From NCBI RefSeq assembly GCF_042678145.1, contig NZ_JBHUDG010000002.1:124001-188000 (forward strand): 64,000 nucleotides of DNA, given 5' to 3'. Of the stretch, positions 51,800-60,482 are shown in pieces. Below the pieces are notes generated by a model. It was not told the DNA's origin. It saw nothing but the letters and a program-made list of their open reading frames with translations, and did no database searches. The stretch's first letter is position 1; every line of letters begins with the position of its first letter. This stretch comes from Pseudopedobacter beijingensis (GTDB lineage Bacteria > Bacteroidota > Bacteroidia > Sphingobacteriales > Sphingobacteriaceae). The translations under genes were made by a program, and so were the position numbers.

Positions 51800-53272
51800 T
51801 TAAGCATCTTCAGCAAAAATGTTGATGTCTTCAATTATTTTTACATGACCTTTATCTAACAAAATCCTTTTTTCAAGTGTATTGGGTAATGCCGATTCGT
51901 AATGTCCCACGTAAATCAATGTCATTCCGTTACTACATAACTCATCTACCAACTGGTTGAAATATTTAGTTTGTTGTTGATCTAATCCCTGACAAGGTTC
52001 ATCCAGAATTAATAATTCAGGATTTTTGATAATTGTTCTGGCTAATAATACCAATCGTTGTTTACCTAATGGCAGTGTGCTCAGGGTTTCATTTTTGATA
52101 TCGGTTAGGCCAAAGTAATTAACCAAATCGTCAACCTGTTTAGCTTTGCTATAAGGCAATTCCAGCTTTAGTCCAAAGTTATCGTAAAGACCGGAAGCGA
52201 CGGTTTGCCAAACAGTAGAAGAGGTGTCGAAATACCAATGAAGTTCAGGAGAAATAAGACCTATACGTTGTTTAATGTCCCAAATACTTTCTCCGCTGCC
52301 TCTTCTGTTGCCAAAAAGATAAAGTTCGTTAGCGTAGGCTTGTGGGTGATCTCCATTTACTAAGCTTAATAAAGTAGATTTACCCGAACCATTATGACCT
52401 TGTAAAAGCCATCTTTCACCTTTGTTAACTTCCCAGTTTATGTTTTTTAAAACCTGTTTTTCACCGTAGCTGATATTGATATTAACCATATTTACAATGC
52501 TATCTGATGAATAATCAGGAGAAACCTTTAAGAAGTCGGGCATCTCTCTTAAAGTTTGATTTGTTTCTGATTGCAACTCTTGTAGAGAACTAACTTCTGT
52601 GATTTTGCCATTTTCTAATAATGCAAAACGATTAATGGCAGCAGGAAGCTCGCTATCGTTACAAATCAATATCAAATTTACACCATCTGCTACAATCTCG
52701 TCTAAAAGCTGATTTAAGCTTTTACGGGAGTTTACATCTAATCCGGTATAAGGTTGATCGATAATTAAAAGCTGTGGTTTAAGCCACAATGCTTTTATCA
52801 GTTGAAGCTTTTTATGTTCTCCGCTTGATAATTCTATCAATTGGGTGTTTCTTTGAGCAGAGTAGCCCAAAGCATTGATTATTTTTTCTGCTTCTGCAAA
52901 ATCTAAATTATTCTCTTTACCGAAAAGTTTTAAATCCGCTTCAACAGTTAATGTTTCTTTAACCTGTAAACTGGTATAGCGTTGTTGGTAATAGAAATTA
53001 GCAACACCTTCTACATTTTTAAATTGATACCAGCTTTCTACATAAAGTACCTGTGCCGGATGTTTGCTATTGCTATCAAAGTTAATCGCTATGTCTCCGG
53101 GTGCATTTTGTAAGCCGGCAATTATTTTAGCTAAAGAGGTTTTTCCACTCCCGCTAATGCCATTTAATAACCAATTGTCTCCACGATTTATGGACCAATT
53201 CAAATCCTTTAACACAATTTTGCTTTTGTATTTTAGATTCAAGTTTTGGATATAGACGACTGGTTCAGACAT
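51800..53272 (-). CDS. tandem ABC ATPase, ModF-like
   Basis: A 490-aa protein with two ATPase domains. Domain 1 has Walker A GISGSGKTS and signature LSSGEHKK. Domain 2 has Walker A GHNGSGKST and signature LPLGKQRLV, with Walker B LLILDEPCQGLD. There is no membrane segment. The layout resembles ModF, the photorepair-linked tandem ATPase, or a soluble regulatory ATPase. It is encoded within the ilv-leu operon, between ilvC and leuA, and is flanked by a REP-like element, so a link to amino-acid metabolism is possible but unproven. Confidence 0.85.
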   Translation of the reverse strand: MSEPVVYIQNLNLKYKSKIVLKDLNWSINRGDNWLLNGISGSGKTSLAKIIAGLQNAPGDIAINFDSNSKHPAQVLYVESWYQFKNVEGVANFYYQQRYTSLQVKETLTVEADLKLFGKENNLDFAEAEKIINALGYSAQRNTQLIELSSGEHKKLQLIKALWLKPQLLIIDQPYTGLDVNSRKSLNQLLDEIVADGVNLILICNDSELPAAINRFALLENGKITEVSSLQELQSETNQTLREMPDFLKVSPDYSSDSIVNMVNINISYGEKQVLKNINWEVNKGERWLLQGHNGSGKSTLLSLVNGDHPQAYANELYLFGNRRGSGESIWDIKQRIGLISPELHWYFDTSSTVWQTVASGLYDNFGLKLELPYSKAKQVDDLVNYFGLTDIKNETLSTLPLGKQRLVLLARTIIKNPELLILDEPCQGLDQQQTKYFNQLVDELCSNGMTLIYVGHYESALPNTLEKRILLDKGHVKIIEDINIFAEDA

Positions 53273-53286
53273 TTTAATTTTGTTTT

Positions 53287-53409
53287 AGCCTCACCCCAAC
53301 CCTCTCCGAAGGAGAGGGTTGGGGTGAGTGCTATATGTTAATTTTTGCAATAAAGTCACTCTGTCCCAAAGTCCCCTCTCTTTCGGAGAGGGGGTTTAGG
53401 GGTGAGGCT
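53287..53409. repeat. REP-like double hairpin (ABC-ilvC spacer)
   Basis: A perfect 18-bp hairpin (53290-53307 with 53311-53328, GAA loop) built from ctcaccccaaccctctcc, followed by a second hairpin cccctctc/gagagggg (53373-53393). The outer ends agcctcacccc and ggggtgaggct are inverted, bounding the whole element. A related single copy is at 48612. Confidence 0.85.
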
Positions 53410-53411
53410 TT

Positions 53412-54893
53412 TTATGCAGTTTTGATAGCTTTCATAGCAGTCATTGCTTTACGCAATTTTCTACCTACTACTTCAACCTCATGATCACGTAAAACTTCGT
53501 TGATAGCAACTAATTCTGCATTGTCTACAGAACCGTCTTTACCATCATTGAAGTTTTTACCTACTAAGTCAGTATCAACAGTTTTCATGAAATCTGCCAA
53601 TAGAGGCTTGCAAGCCTGGTCGAATAAATAACAACCGTACTCAGCAGTATCAGAGATTACACGATTCATCTCGAATAATTTTTTACGAGCAATTGTGTTC
53701 GCAATTAGAGGAGTTTCGTGTAGAGACTCATAGTAAGCAGATTCTGCTTTGATACCTGCTTCAACCATTGTTTCGAAAGCTAATTCAACACCAGCTCTTA
53801 CGAAAGCAACCATTAAAGTATAGTTGTCAAAGTATTCTTGCTCTCCAATTTTAACTTCTCCGGCTGGAGTTTTTTCGAAAGCAGTCTCACCTGTTTCTGC
53901 TCTCCATTTTAATAGGTTTGCATCTCCGTTAGCCCAGTCTTCCATCATGGTTTTGCTAAACTCACCAGACATGATATCGTCCTGATGTTTTTGGAATAAT
54001 GGACGCATGATGTCTTTCAATTCTTCAGAGATTTTGAAAGCAGCAACTTTAGCAGGATTGCTCAATCTGTCCATCATACCGCTCACACCACCGTGTTTTA
54101 ATGCTTCGGTGATTACTTCAACACCATATTGTACTAATTTAGAAGCGTAACCAGCATCAATTCCTTTTTCAATCATTTTATCGAAAGAAAGGATAGATCC
54201 TGTTTGTAACAAACCACAAAGAATAGTTTGCTCTCCCATTAAATCAGATTTTACTTCGGCAACAAAAGAAGATCTTAACACACCTGCTCTATGGCCACCA
54301 GTACCCACACAATAAGCTTTAGCTTGTGCTAAACCTTTACCTTCAGGATCGTTCTCTGGGTGAACAGCAATTAAGGTAGGAACACCAAAACCTCTTAAAT
54401 ACTCAGCTCTAACTTCAGAACCCGGACATTTAGGCGCAACCATAATTACAGTGATGTCTTTACGAACTTGCATACCTTCTTCCACGATATTGAATCCGTG
54501 AGAATAAAGTAGGGTAGAACCTTGTTTCATAAAAGGCATTACTGCATTTACTACCGCTGTATGTTGTTTGTCAGGAGTTAGGTTTACTACTACATCTGCA
54601 GAAGGAATTAACTCTTCGTAAGTACCAACTTTGAAGTTGTTTTCTGTAGCATTTTTCCATGAATCTCTTTTACCTTCGATAGCTTCTTTACGTAGAGCGT
54701 AAGAAATATCTAAGCCGCTATCTCTTAAGTTTAAACCTTGGTTTAAACCTTGAGCACCTGCTCCAACGATAACAATTTTTTTGCCTTTTAAAGCATTTAT
54801 GCCATCTGCGAATTCAGAGTTTTCCATAAACTCACAAACGCCCAATTGGTTCAATTGCTCTCTTAATGGTAAGGTGTTAAAATAATTTGCCAT
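53412..54893 (-). CDS. ilvC: ketol-acid reductoisomerase, long class II
   Basis: NADPH-dependent isomeroreduction of acetolactate/acetohydroxybutyrate. The 493-aa product is the long class II form, as in E. coli, with a duplicated knotted helical domain. The nucleotide-binding IVGAGAQGLNQGLNLRDSGL is near residue 36, and acid residues of the Mg site lie in the C-terminal half (DLMGEQTILCG). ilvC lies 29 bp after the dinB-like gene in the operon. Confidence 0.97.
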   Translation of the reverse strand: MANYFNTLPLREQLNQLGVCEFMENSEFADGINALKGKKIVIVGAGAQGLNQGLNLRDSGLDISYALRKEAIEGKRDSWKNATENNFKVGTYEELIPSADVVVNLTPDKQHTAVVNAVMPFMKQGSTLLYSHGFNIVEEGMQVRKDITVIMVAPKCPGSEVRAEYLRGFGVPTLIAVHPENDPEGKGLAQAKAYCVGTGGHRAGVLRSSFVAEVKSDLMGEQTILCGLLQTGSILSFDKMIEKGIDAGYASKLVQYGVEVITEALKHGGVSGMMDRLSNPAKVAAFKISEELKDIMRPLFQKHQDDIMSGEFSKTMMEDWANGDANLLKWRAETGETAFEKTPAGEVKIGEQEYFDNYTLMVAFVRAGVELAFETMVEAGIKAESAYYESLHETPLIANTIARKKLFEMNRVISDTAEYGCYLFDQACKPLLADFMKTVDTDLVGKNFNDGKDGSVDNAELVAINEVLRDHEVEVVGRKLRKAMTAMKAIKTA

Positions 54894-54922
54894 TTTTTAG
54901 TTGTTATTACTGTATTAAAATT

Positions 54923-55396
54923 CTACTGTTTCTTTATTAAATTCTTTTGAGCTAAAGCATAACCCAAATGGATGTTGTCATGTCCGGCAGTAGTTGTAAG
55001 TATTTCTTCAAAAGATGTCATTTCTACTTTATAAGTTAAGGTAGCAAACGATTGTACTTTTTTAAAAACACCTTGCTCATAATCTTCCCGAATAGACTCG
55101 ATGGTTGATATAGCAAGAGACTTTAACTCATTAATCTCTTCAGCATTTATATAACGGGAAGGTTTTGTATCCCTTTTATAATCATCGTTATACTTTACCT
55201 CAGTTGCATCATTTTTAATTCCGGTGCGAACATAGCAAAGCGTTTGTGTACTTACAACTATGTGCCCAAAATTCCAGATGATATTATTCCTGAAACCTTC
55301 AGGAATTTGGTTGAGTTCTGCTACTGAAAGAGAGTCTACCAACTGAATAAATGCCTGTCGTGTTTGGATAATGAAATTAAAAACTTGCTCTGTCAT
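54923..55396 (-). CDS. DinB-family protein
   Basis: A 157-aa four-helix-bundle protein of the DinB/YfiT type. The metal-binding His triad is suggested by NIIWNFGHIVVS and by TTAGHDNIHLGYALAQ. Known relatives are bacillithiol- or mycothiol-dependent S-transferases and damage-inducible proteins. It lies in the ilv-leu operon, 4 bp after ilvN and 29 bp before ilvC, so it is co-transcribed with branched-chain synthesis genes. A role there is unknown. Confidence 0.8.
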   Translation of the reverse strand: MTEQVFNFIIQTRQAFIQLVDSLSVAELNQIPEGFRNNIIWNFGHIVVSTQTLCYVRTGIKNDATEVKYNDDYKRDTKPSRYINAEEINELKSLAISTIESIREDYEQGVFKKVQSFATLTYKVEMTSFEEILTTTAGHDNIHLGYALAQKNLIKKQ

Positions 55397-55400
55397 ATCA

Positions 55401-56003
55401 TTACATCGTAAACACTTTATCTCTTTTATTCAGGTATTCGTTTTCCGAAGCATGTTCACCAGGAAGCCTGTTTTCAAATTGTTTCAGTTTGGAGTGGAAC
55501 CCCTCACTATTTTTAATAATAGCAACTTTTCCACTTCTCACAAACTCAATTAAACCATAAGGTTGCAATACCCCAATCAATTTATCAGTTTCTTCCCTGT
55601 GTCCGGTAGTTTCAAAAACAGTGTAGTCTTTTCTGATAACTACAGCTCTGGCTCCATGTTCTCTTAACAAGCGTTCCACACTGGCTTTTTCTGCAATAAT
55701 ATCTGTAGGTACTTTATAAAGTGCCAATTCTTGCCAGATGATTTCTTCGTTCTTATTAAAATATACTTTCAGAACCTCTACTTGTTTTTCCAGTTGTCTG
55801 GCTACTTTTCTAACCACTTCCTCCGTTTCATGTATCACAATAGTAAATCTATGAATGCTGTCCACTTCAGAAGGAGAGGTGTTTAGGCTCTCAATATTTA
55901 GCTTTCTACGGCTAAATATAATCGCAATTCTGCTCAGTAAACCAACTTGGTTTTCGGTATAAACTGTGATGGTATATTCCTGCTTTTCTATTTTTGCGTC
56001 CAT
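55401..56003 (-). CDS. ilvN: acetolactate synthase small subunit
   Basis: Regulatory ACT-domain subunit of acetohydroxyacid synthase. The 200-aa product has the ACT opening YTITVYTENQVGLLSRIAII, then FSRRKLNIESLNTSPSE, and a C-terminal domain (FETTGHREETDKLIGVLQPY) that binds the large subunit. Valine is the usual inhibitor. It starts 13 bp after ilvB. Named ilvN here; ilvH is an equal label. Confidence 0.95.
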   Translation of the reverse strand: MDAKIEKQEYTITVYTENQVGLLSRIAIIFSRRKLNIESLNTSPSEVDSIHRFTIVIHETEEVVRKVARQLEKQVEVLKVYFNKNEEIIWQELALYKVPTDIIAEKASVERLLREHGARAVVIRKDYTVFETTGHREETDKLIGVLQPYGLIEFVRSGKVAIIKNSEGFHSKLKQFENRLPGEHASENEYLNKRDKVFTM

Positions 56004-56016
56004 AATGATTTACTAA

Positions 56017-57765
56017 TTATTTAAGCCTGATTTCACTTACGCTGCATCCTTGAGGTACCATAGGGAAAACATTGTTTTCTTTGGTAACCATAACCTCTAA
56101 AAGGTAAGAGCCTTTGTGGTTTAACATCGTTTCTAAAGCAGATTGTAACTGTGCTCTTTCAGAAACTTTTTGCCCGTCTATATAATAGCTTTTTGCTAAA
56201 GCAACAAAGTCAGGACTGGTGATATTTACGAAAGAATATCTTCTGTCGTGGAAAAGCTCTTGCCATTGTCTAACCATTCCTAAGAACTGGTTATTTAAGA
56301 TAACAATTTTAACATCTACCCCGCTTTGCATAATGGTACCCAATTCCTGAAGTGTCATTTGGAAACCACCATCTCCGATGATAGCAACAACGGTTCTGTT
56401 CTGTGCGCCAAATTTAGCTCCAATAGCAGCTGGAAGCGCAAACCCCATAGTGCCTAATCCACCACTGGTGATATTACTTCTGGTATGATTGAACTTAGCA
56501 TAACGACAAGCTACCATCTGGTGCTGGCCCACGTCAGTTACAATTACAGCATCTCCATGAGTAAGTTTATTCAGTAAATTAATCACTTCGCCCATAGTCA
56601 TCTCACCTTCTTTCGGGTTGATTTCTTTGTCTATACATTCAGAAACTTCTTCTTTTTCGTAATCTCTGAACTTTTGTAACCAGGCTGTATGTTTCTTTTT
56701 ATCAACCAATTCGGTTAAAAGTGGTAAAGTTTCTTTACAATCTCCCCAAACCGGAACGGTTGTTTTTACGTTTTTGTCAATCTCCGCCGGGTCAATATCT
56801 AAATGGATCACTTTAGCCTGTTTAGCATATTTGTCTAAACGACCGGTTACACGATCGTCAAAACGCATCCCAATAGCAATGAGTACATCACATTCGTTGG
56901 TTAATACGTTAGGGCCGTAGTTTCCATGCATACCTAACATACCTACATTTAATTCGTGGTCTGTAGGGATTGCACCTGCTCCCATAATTGTCCATGCAGA
57001 AGGAATACCTGCTTTTTCTACAAAAGCTTTAAACTCTGCCTCTGCATTACCTAATAATACACCTTGTCCAAATAAAACAAAAGGTTTTTCAGCTTTATTG
57101 ATCAATTCGGCAGCCTGTTCAATATATTCTTTTCTTACAATTGGAGCAGGTCTGTAACTTCTGATATGGTCACATTTTTTATAACCGTAATATTCTGTCA
57201 GTTGTAGCTGTGCGTTCTTAGTTATATCAATCAATACCGGCCCCGGTCTTCCTGTTCTTGCGATGTAGAAAGCCTTAGCCATAACTTCTTCAATTTCGGA
57301 AGCATCGGTAATTTGATAATTCCATTTAGTTACCGGTGTGGTGATATTAATCACATCAGTTTCCTGGAAAGCATCTGTTCCTAATAAGTGGGCAAATACT
57401 TGTCCGGTGATAGCAACCATTGGGGTGCTATCTATCTGCGCATCTGCCAAGCCTGTAATTAAGTTAGTAGCACCGGGTCCGCTGGTAGCGAAAACTACAC
57501 CTACTTTACCCGATGTTCTGGCATAGCCTTGTGCGGCATGCGTAGCACCCTGTTCGTGTCTAACCAGAATATGTTGTAGCTTATCTTCGTAATCAAATAA
57601 AGCATCGTATATAGGCATAATAGCACCACCGGGATAGCCGAATATTGTATCAACATTTTCCTCGATAAGGCACTTAAGTACAATTTCTTGACCTTTTAGC
57701 TGCTGAGCTGCTACTGTAGCAGTTTCTTCTGAACTAGTGGTCAGTAACACATCCTTTTGTTGCAT
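56017..57765 (-). CDS. ilvB: acetolactate synthase large subunit
   Basis: ThDP- and FAD-dependent condensing enzyme making acetolactate or acetohydroxybutyrate. The 582-aa product has the catalytic Glu region IFGYPGGAIMPIYDAL followed by VRHEQGATHAAQGYARTSGK, the central FAD domain, and the ThDP motif GDGGFQMTLQELGTIMQSG with ILNNQFLGMVRQWQELF. The start overlaps ilvD by 32 bp. In the operon after ilvD. Confidence 0.96.
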   Translation of the reverse strand: MQQKDVLLTTSSEETATVAAQQLKGQEIVLKCLIEENVDTIFGYPGGAIMPIYDALFDYEDKLQHILVRHEQGATHAAQGYARTSGKVGVVFATSGPGATNLITGLADAQIDSTPMVAITGQVFAHLLGTDAFQETDVINITTPVTKWNYQITDASEIEEVMAKAFYIARTGRPGPVLIDITKNAQLQLTEYYGYKKCDHIRSYRPAPIVRKEYIEQAAELINKAEKPFVLFGQGVLLGNAEAEFKAFVEKAGIPSAWTIMGAGAIPTDHELNVGMLGMHGNYGPNVLTNECDVLIAIGMRFDDRVTGRLDKYAKQAKVIHLDIDPAEIDKNVKTTVPVWGDCKETLPLLTELVDKKKHTAWLQKFRDYEKEEVSECIDKEINPKEGEMTMGEVINLLNKLTHGDAVIVTDVGQHQMVACRYAKFNHTRSNITSGGLGTMGFALPAAIGAKFGAQNRTVVAIIGDGGFQMTLQELGTIMQSGVDVKIVILNNQFLGMVRQWQELFHDRRYSFVNITSPDFVALAKSYYIDGQKVSERAQLQSALETMLNHKGSYLLEVMVTKENNVFPMVPQGCSVSEIRLK

Positions 57766-59410
57766 TTTCTACACTTTTAAAATATTTATACAATACCCCT
57801 CTTTTAACCGGAGGTTCTGGTTGTTTCCATTCTGCTCTTCTGGCTGCTAATTCTTCGTCAGAAAGCAATACATTAATGGTGTTGGTAGTGGCGTCAATTT
57901 CAATAATATCCTCATCCTGAATTAAGGCAATATTACCACCTTCATAAGCTTCAGGTACAATGTGACCTACAACGAAACCATGCGTACCACCAGAGAAACG
58001 TCCGTCAGTAATTAAAGCTACAGAAGCCCCTAAGCCAGCACCTATAATTGCTGATGTGGGTTTTAGCATTTCTGACATTCCCGGCCCACCTTTAGGTCCT
58101 ACATAACGAATGACCACAACATCCCCAGCTTTAACTTTTCCAGAGGAAATCCCCTGTATTAATTCTTTTTCACCATTGAATGTACGGGCTGTTCCTTTAA
58201 AACGCTCCCCTTCTTTACCCGAAATCTTGGCTACAGAGCCTTCACTAGCGATGTTTCCGTAAAGCATTTGCAGGTGTCCGGTTGCTTTGATAGGGTTTTC
58301 CAGAGGGAAAATAACTTTTTGATTCTCAAATTCGATATCTGGTACAGACTCTAAGTTCTCAGCAATCGTTTTTCCGGTTACTGTTAAACAATCTCCATGA
58401 ATTAATCCTTTTTTCAAAAGATACTTCATCACCATAGGAACACCACCAATATTGTGAAGATCTTCCATTAGGTATTTTCCGCTTGGTTTTAAATCTGCCA
58501 ATACCGGAATTCTATCACTAACATTCTGGAAATCTTTTAGCGTTAATTCGAGACCTACAGAATCAGCCATAGCAATCATGTGTAATACGGCATTGGTACT
58601 TCCTCCTAAAACCATAATTACCGTAATTGCATTTTCAAAAGCTTTTCTGGTTAAGATATCGCTTGGCTTAATGTCTTTTTCTAATAAGATTTTGATGTAT
58701 TTTCCTGCTTCTTTACATTCATCTATTTTTTCCTGGCTTAATGCCGGATTAGATGAGCTGTAAGGTAAGCTCATGCCCATAGCTTCAATTGCTGATGACA
58801 TGGTATTAGCAGTATACATTCCACCACAAGCTCCGGCTCCGGGACAAGCGTGTTCAATAACTCCCTGGTAATCATCATCAGATAAATTGCCTGCTAGTTT
58901 CTGGCCCAATGCTTCGAAAGCAGAAACAATATTAAGCGCTTCTCCTTTATATTCTCCAGGGTGGATAGAACCACCGTACACCATAATAGAAGGGCGGTTT
59001 AATCTGGCCATTGCAATTAAAGAACCAGGCATATTTTTGTCGCAACCAGGTACGGTAATCAAACCATCATAAAAATGTGCTCCAGTAACAGTTTCTATTG
59101 AGTCTGCAATTAAATCTCTGGATACCAAAGAATATCTCATACCGGTTGTACCGTTGGTAATACCGTCGCTTACTCCAATGGTATGGAATGTTAAACCGAC
59201 CAGACCATTATCCCAGACGCCTTTTTTAACTTCGGCAGCTAAGCCGTTTAAATGCATGTTGCAGTTGTTTCCGTCGTAACCCATGCTGGCAATACCAACC
59301 TGTGCTTTAGACATATCAGCTGTAGTTAAGCCTATGGCATAAAGTTGCGCCTGAGAGGCGGGTTGTGTTTTGTCCTGAGTAATTGTCTTACTGTACTTGT
59401 TTAATTCCAT
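57734..59410 (-). CDS. ilvD: dihydroxy-acid dehydratase
   Basis: Fe-S dehydratase giving 2-oxoisovalerate and 2-oxo-3-methylvalerate. The 558-aa product has the cluster Cys residues in VPGCDKNMPGSLIAMARLN and HACPGAGACGGMYTANTMSS, and the PATEDC-type end region GGPGMSEML. The ATG at 59410 overlaps the ilvE stop by one base (TAATG), a translational-coupling arrangement; ilvB overlaps its end. Confidence 0.97.
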   Translation of the reverse strand: MELNKYSKTITQDKTQPASQAQLYAIGLTTADMSKAQVGIASMGYDGNNCNMHLNGLAAEVKKGVWDNGLVGLTFHTIGVSDGITNGTTGMRYSLVSRDLIADSIETVTGAHFYDGLITVPGCDKNMPGSLIAMARLNRPSIMVYGGSIHPGEYKGEALNIVSAFEALGQKLAGNLSDDDYQGVIEHACPGAGACGGMYTANTMSSAIEAMGMSLPYSSSNPALSQEKIDECKEAGKYIKILLEKDIKPSDILTRKAFENAITVIMVLGGSTNAVLHMIAMADSVGLELTLKDFQNVSDRIPVLADLKPSGKYLMEDLHNIGGVPMVMKYLLKKGLIHGDCLTVTGKTIAENLESVPDIEFENQKVIFPLENPIKATGHLQMLYGNIASEGSVAKISGKEGERFKGTARTFNGEKELIQGISSGKVKAGDVVVIRYVGPKGGPGMSEMLKPTSAIIGAGLGASVALITDGRFSGGTHGFVVGHIVPEAYEGGNIALIQDEDIIEIDATTNTINVLLSDEELAARRAEWKQPEPPVKRGVLYKYFKSVENATKGCVTDH

Positions 59411-60288
59411 TATATAATCACTTTGTAACTTAATTTATCTAGTACTAATTTTTTATACGCTCTTTGTAATGTAGCCCCAACGCTATCTTCGAAATTTAAT
59501 CGGAAAGGGATATTGTCCACCGAACCGATGCCTACAACTTCTGCAGCGGTGCTGCATAGAAATGCACTGTCTGCATCTATGAATTCTTCTGGGGAAATGT
59601 TTTTTTCTACGACTTCTATCTCTAAAGAATGTGCTATCTTAATGATGGTGTTGCGTGTAATCCCTGGCAATATGTAATCCGATACTGCAGGAGTATAAAT
59701 AATACCGTCTTTTTCGCAGAAAAGATTTGCACCCGGTGTTTCAGCAACATACCCACGTTCATCAAGCTGTATGGCATCATCGAATCCTCTATTAACAGCA
59801 TCTGTAGTGGCAATAATAGAGTTTATATAATTGCCTGTGATTTTAGCATTAATAGGGGAGGTTGTAGGGCTGGGTCTTCTGTGCGGTGATATACAGGTAC
59901 TTAATAGTTTATTGCCATTATAAAAATCCCACTCCCATGCAATAATGGTAATTTCAGCCGTGTCATTCACCTTCAGATCCATGCCTCTGCCTGTTGTTAC
60001 TATTGGCCTGATATAGGCATTGTCTAGCTTGTTAAGCTCTAAAAGGTGGTAGCTGGCTCTTATTAAATCATAAATATCAGCTTTAAAAGGAATGCCTATT
60101 TTTTCGCATGACTTTAGTAATCTTTCAAAATGTTCTTTTGCTTTGAATATCTTGATACCATGATCCGTAATGTAGGAGCGCATTCCTTCGAATACCCCAA
60201 AGCCATAATGTATACTTTGACTGAAAATATCTATACCGGTAGAATCAGATTCTACAAATTTTCCTTTCGAGTATATGAATTTTTTCAT
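59410..60288 (-). CDS. ilvE: branched-chain amino acid aminotransferase
   Basis: PLP-dependent last step for Leu, Ile and Val. The 292-aa fold-type IV protein shows FGVFEGMRSYITDHGIKIF, FERLLKSCEKIGIPF, YIRPIVTTGRGMDL, NAKITGNYINSIIATTDAVN (PLP-Lys region) and DEIQLDERGYVAETPGANLF-like residues. It is the first gene of the operon and starts 23 nt after an attenuator terminator. Its leader peptide ORF is at 60365-60445. Confidence 0.95.
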   Translation of the reverse strand: MKKFIYSKGKFVESDSTGIDIFSQSIHYGFGVFEGMRSYITDHGIKIFKAKEHFERLLKSCEKIGIPFKADIYDLIRASYHLLELNKLDNAYIRPIVTTGRGMDLKVNDTAEITIIAWEWDFYNGNKLLSTCISPHRRPSPTTSPINAKITGNYINSIIATTDAVNRGFDDAIQLDERGYVAETPGANLFCEKDGIIYTPAVSDYILPGITRNTIIKIAHSLEIEVVEKNISPEEFIDADSAFLCSTAAEVVGIGSVDNIPFRLNFEDSVGATLQRAYKKLVLDKLSYKVII

Positions 60289-60311
60289 TTTGTTACAATT
60301 ATCGCTTTGTC

Positions 60312-60346
60312 AAAAAAAATGCCTTCTAGTTTTACAGAAGGCATTT
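60312..60346 (-). terminator. attenuator terminator of the ilv operon
   Basis: Minus strand: stem aaatgccttct (60336-60346) with agaaggcattt (60317-60327), 11 bp, 8-nt loop, followed by a T8 run (60312-60319). It ends 23 nt before the ilvE ATG. It forms segments 3 and 4 of the attenuator. Confidence 0.92.
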
Positions 60347-60449
60347 CCAAATATCATTTATAGCTTATTTAAAACATGCCTTGCTACTGCCACTCAAAAT
60401 TAAGAGTAAGACCACTATGTTTAATATGAGAATGAGACCAAGCATGTTT
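60336..60449 (-). promoter_or_regulatory. competing RNA pairings of the ilv attenuator
   Basis: Minus-strand RNA. Segment 1 aaacatgctt (60440-60449, around the leader start) can pair with segment 2 aaggcatgtttt (60371-60382) with one bulge. Segment 2 can alternatively pair with segment 3 aaatgcctt (60338-60346) as the antiterminator. Segment 3 pairs with segment 4 as the terminator. A ribosome stalled in the Leu/Ile/Val run would free segment 2 and prevent termination; one at the stop codon would cover it. Confidence 0.8.
60365..60445 (-). CDS. ilvL: branched-chain attenuator leader peptide
   Basis: A 26-codon ORF, too short to be in ordinary gene calls. It opens MLGLILILNIVVLLLIL (17 residues) and ends SGSSKACFK. 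Fourteen of residues 2-17 are Leu (8), Ile (4) or Val (2). Codons include CTC three times and ATA twice, probably slow in this AT-rich host. The stop is 18 nt before the terminator stem. Its position, content and the alternative hairpins identify it as the attenuation leader of the ilvE-leuB operon. The peptide itself is probably without function. Confidence 0.9.
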   Translation of the reverse strand: MLGLILILNIVVLLLILSGSSKACFK

Positions 60450-60482
60450 GTTAAAATATTTCTTTTTTAATGTTTGATAGTT

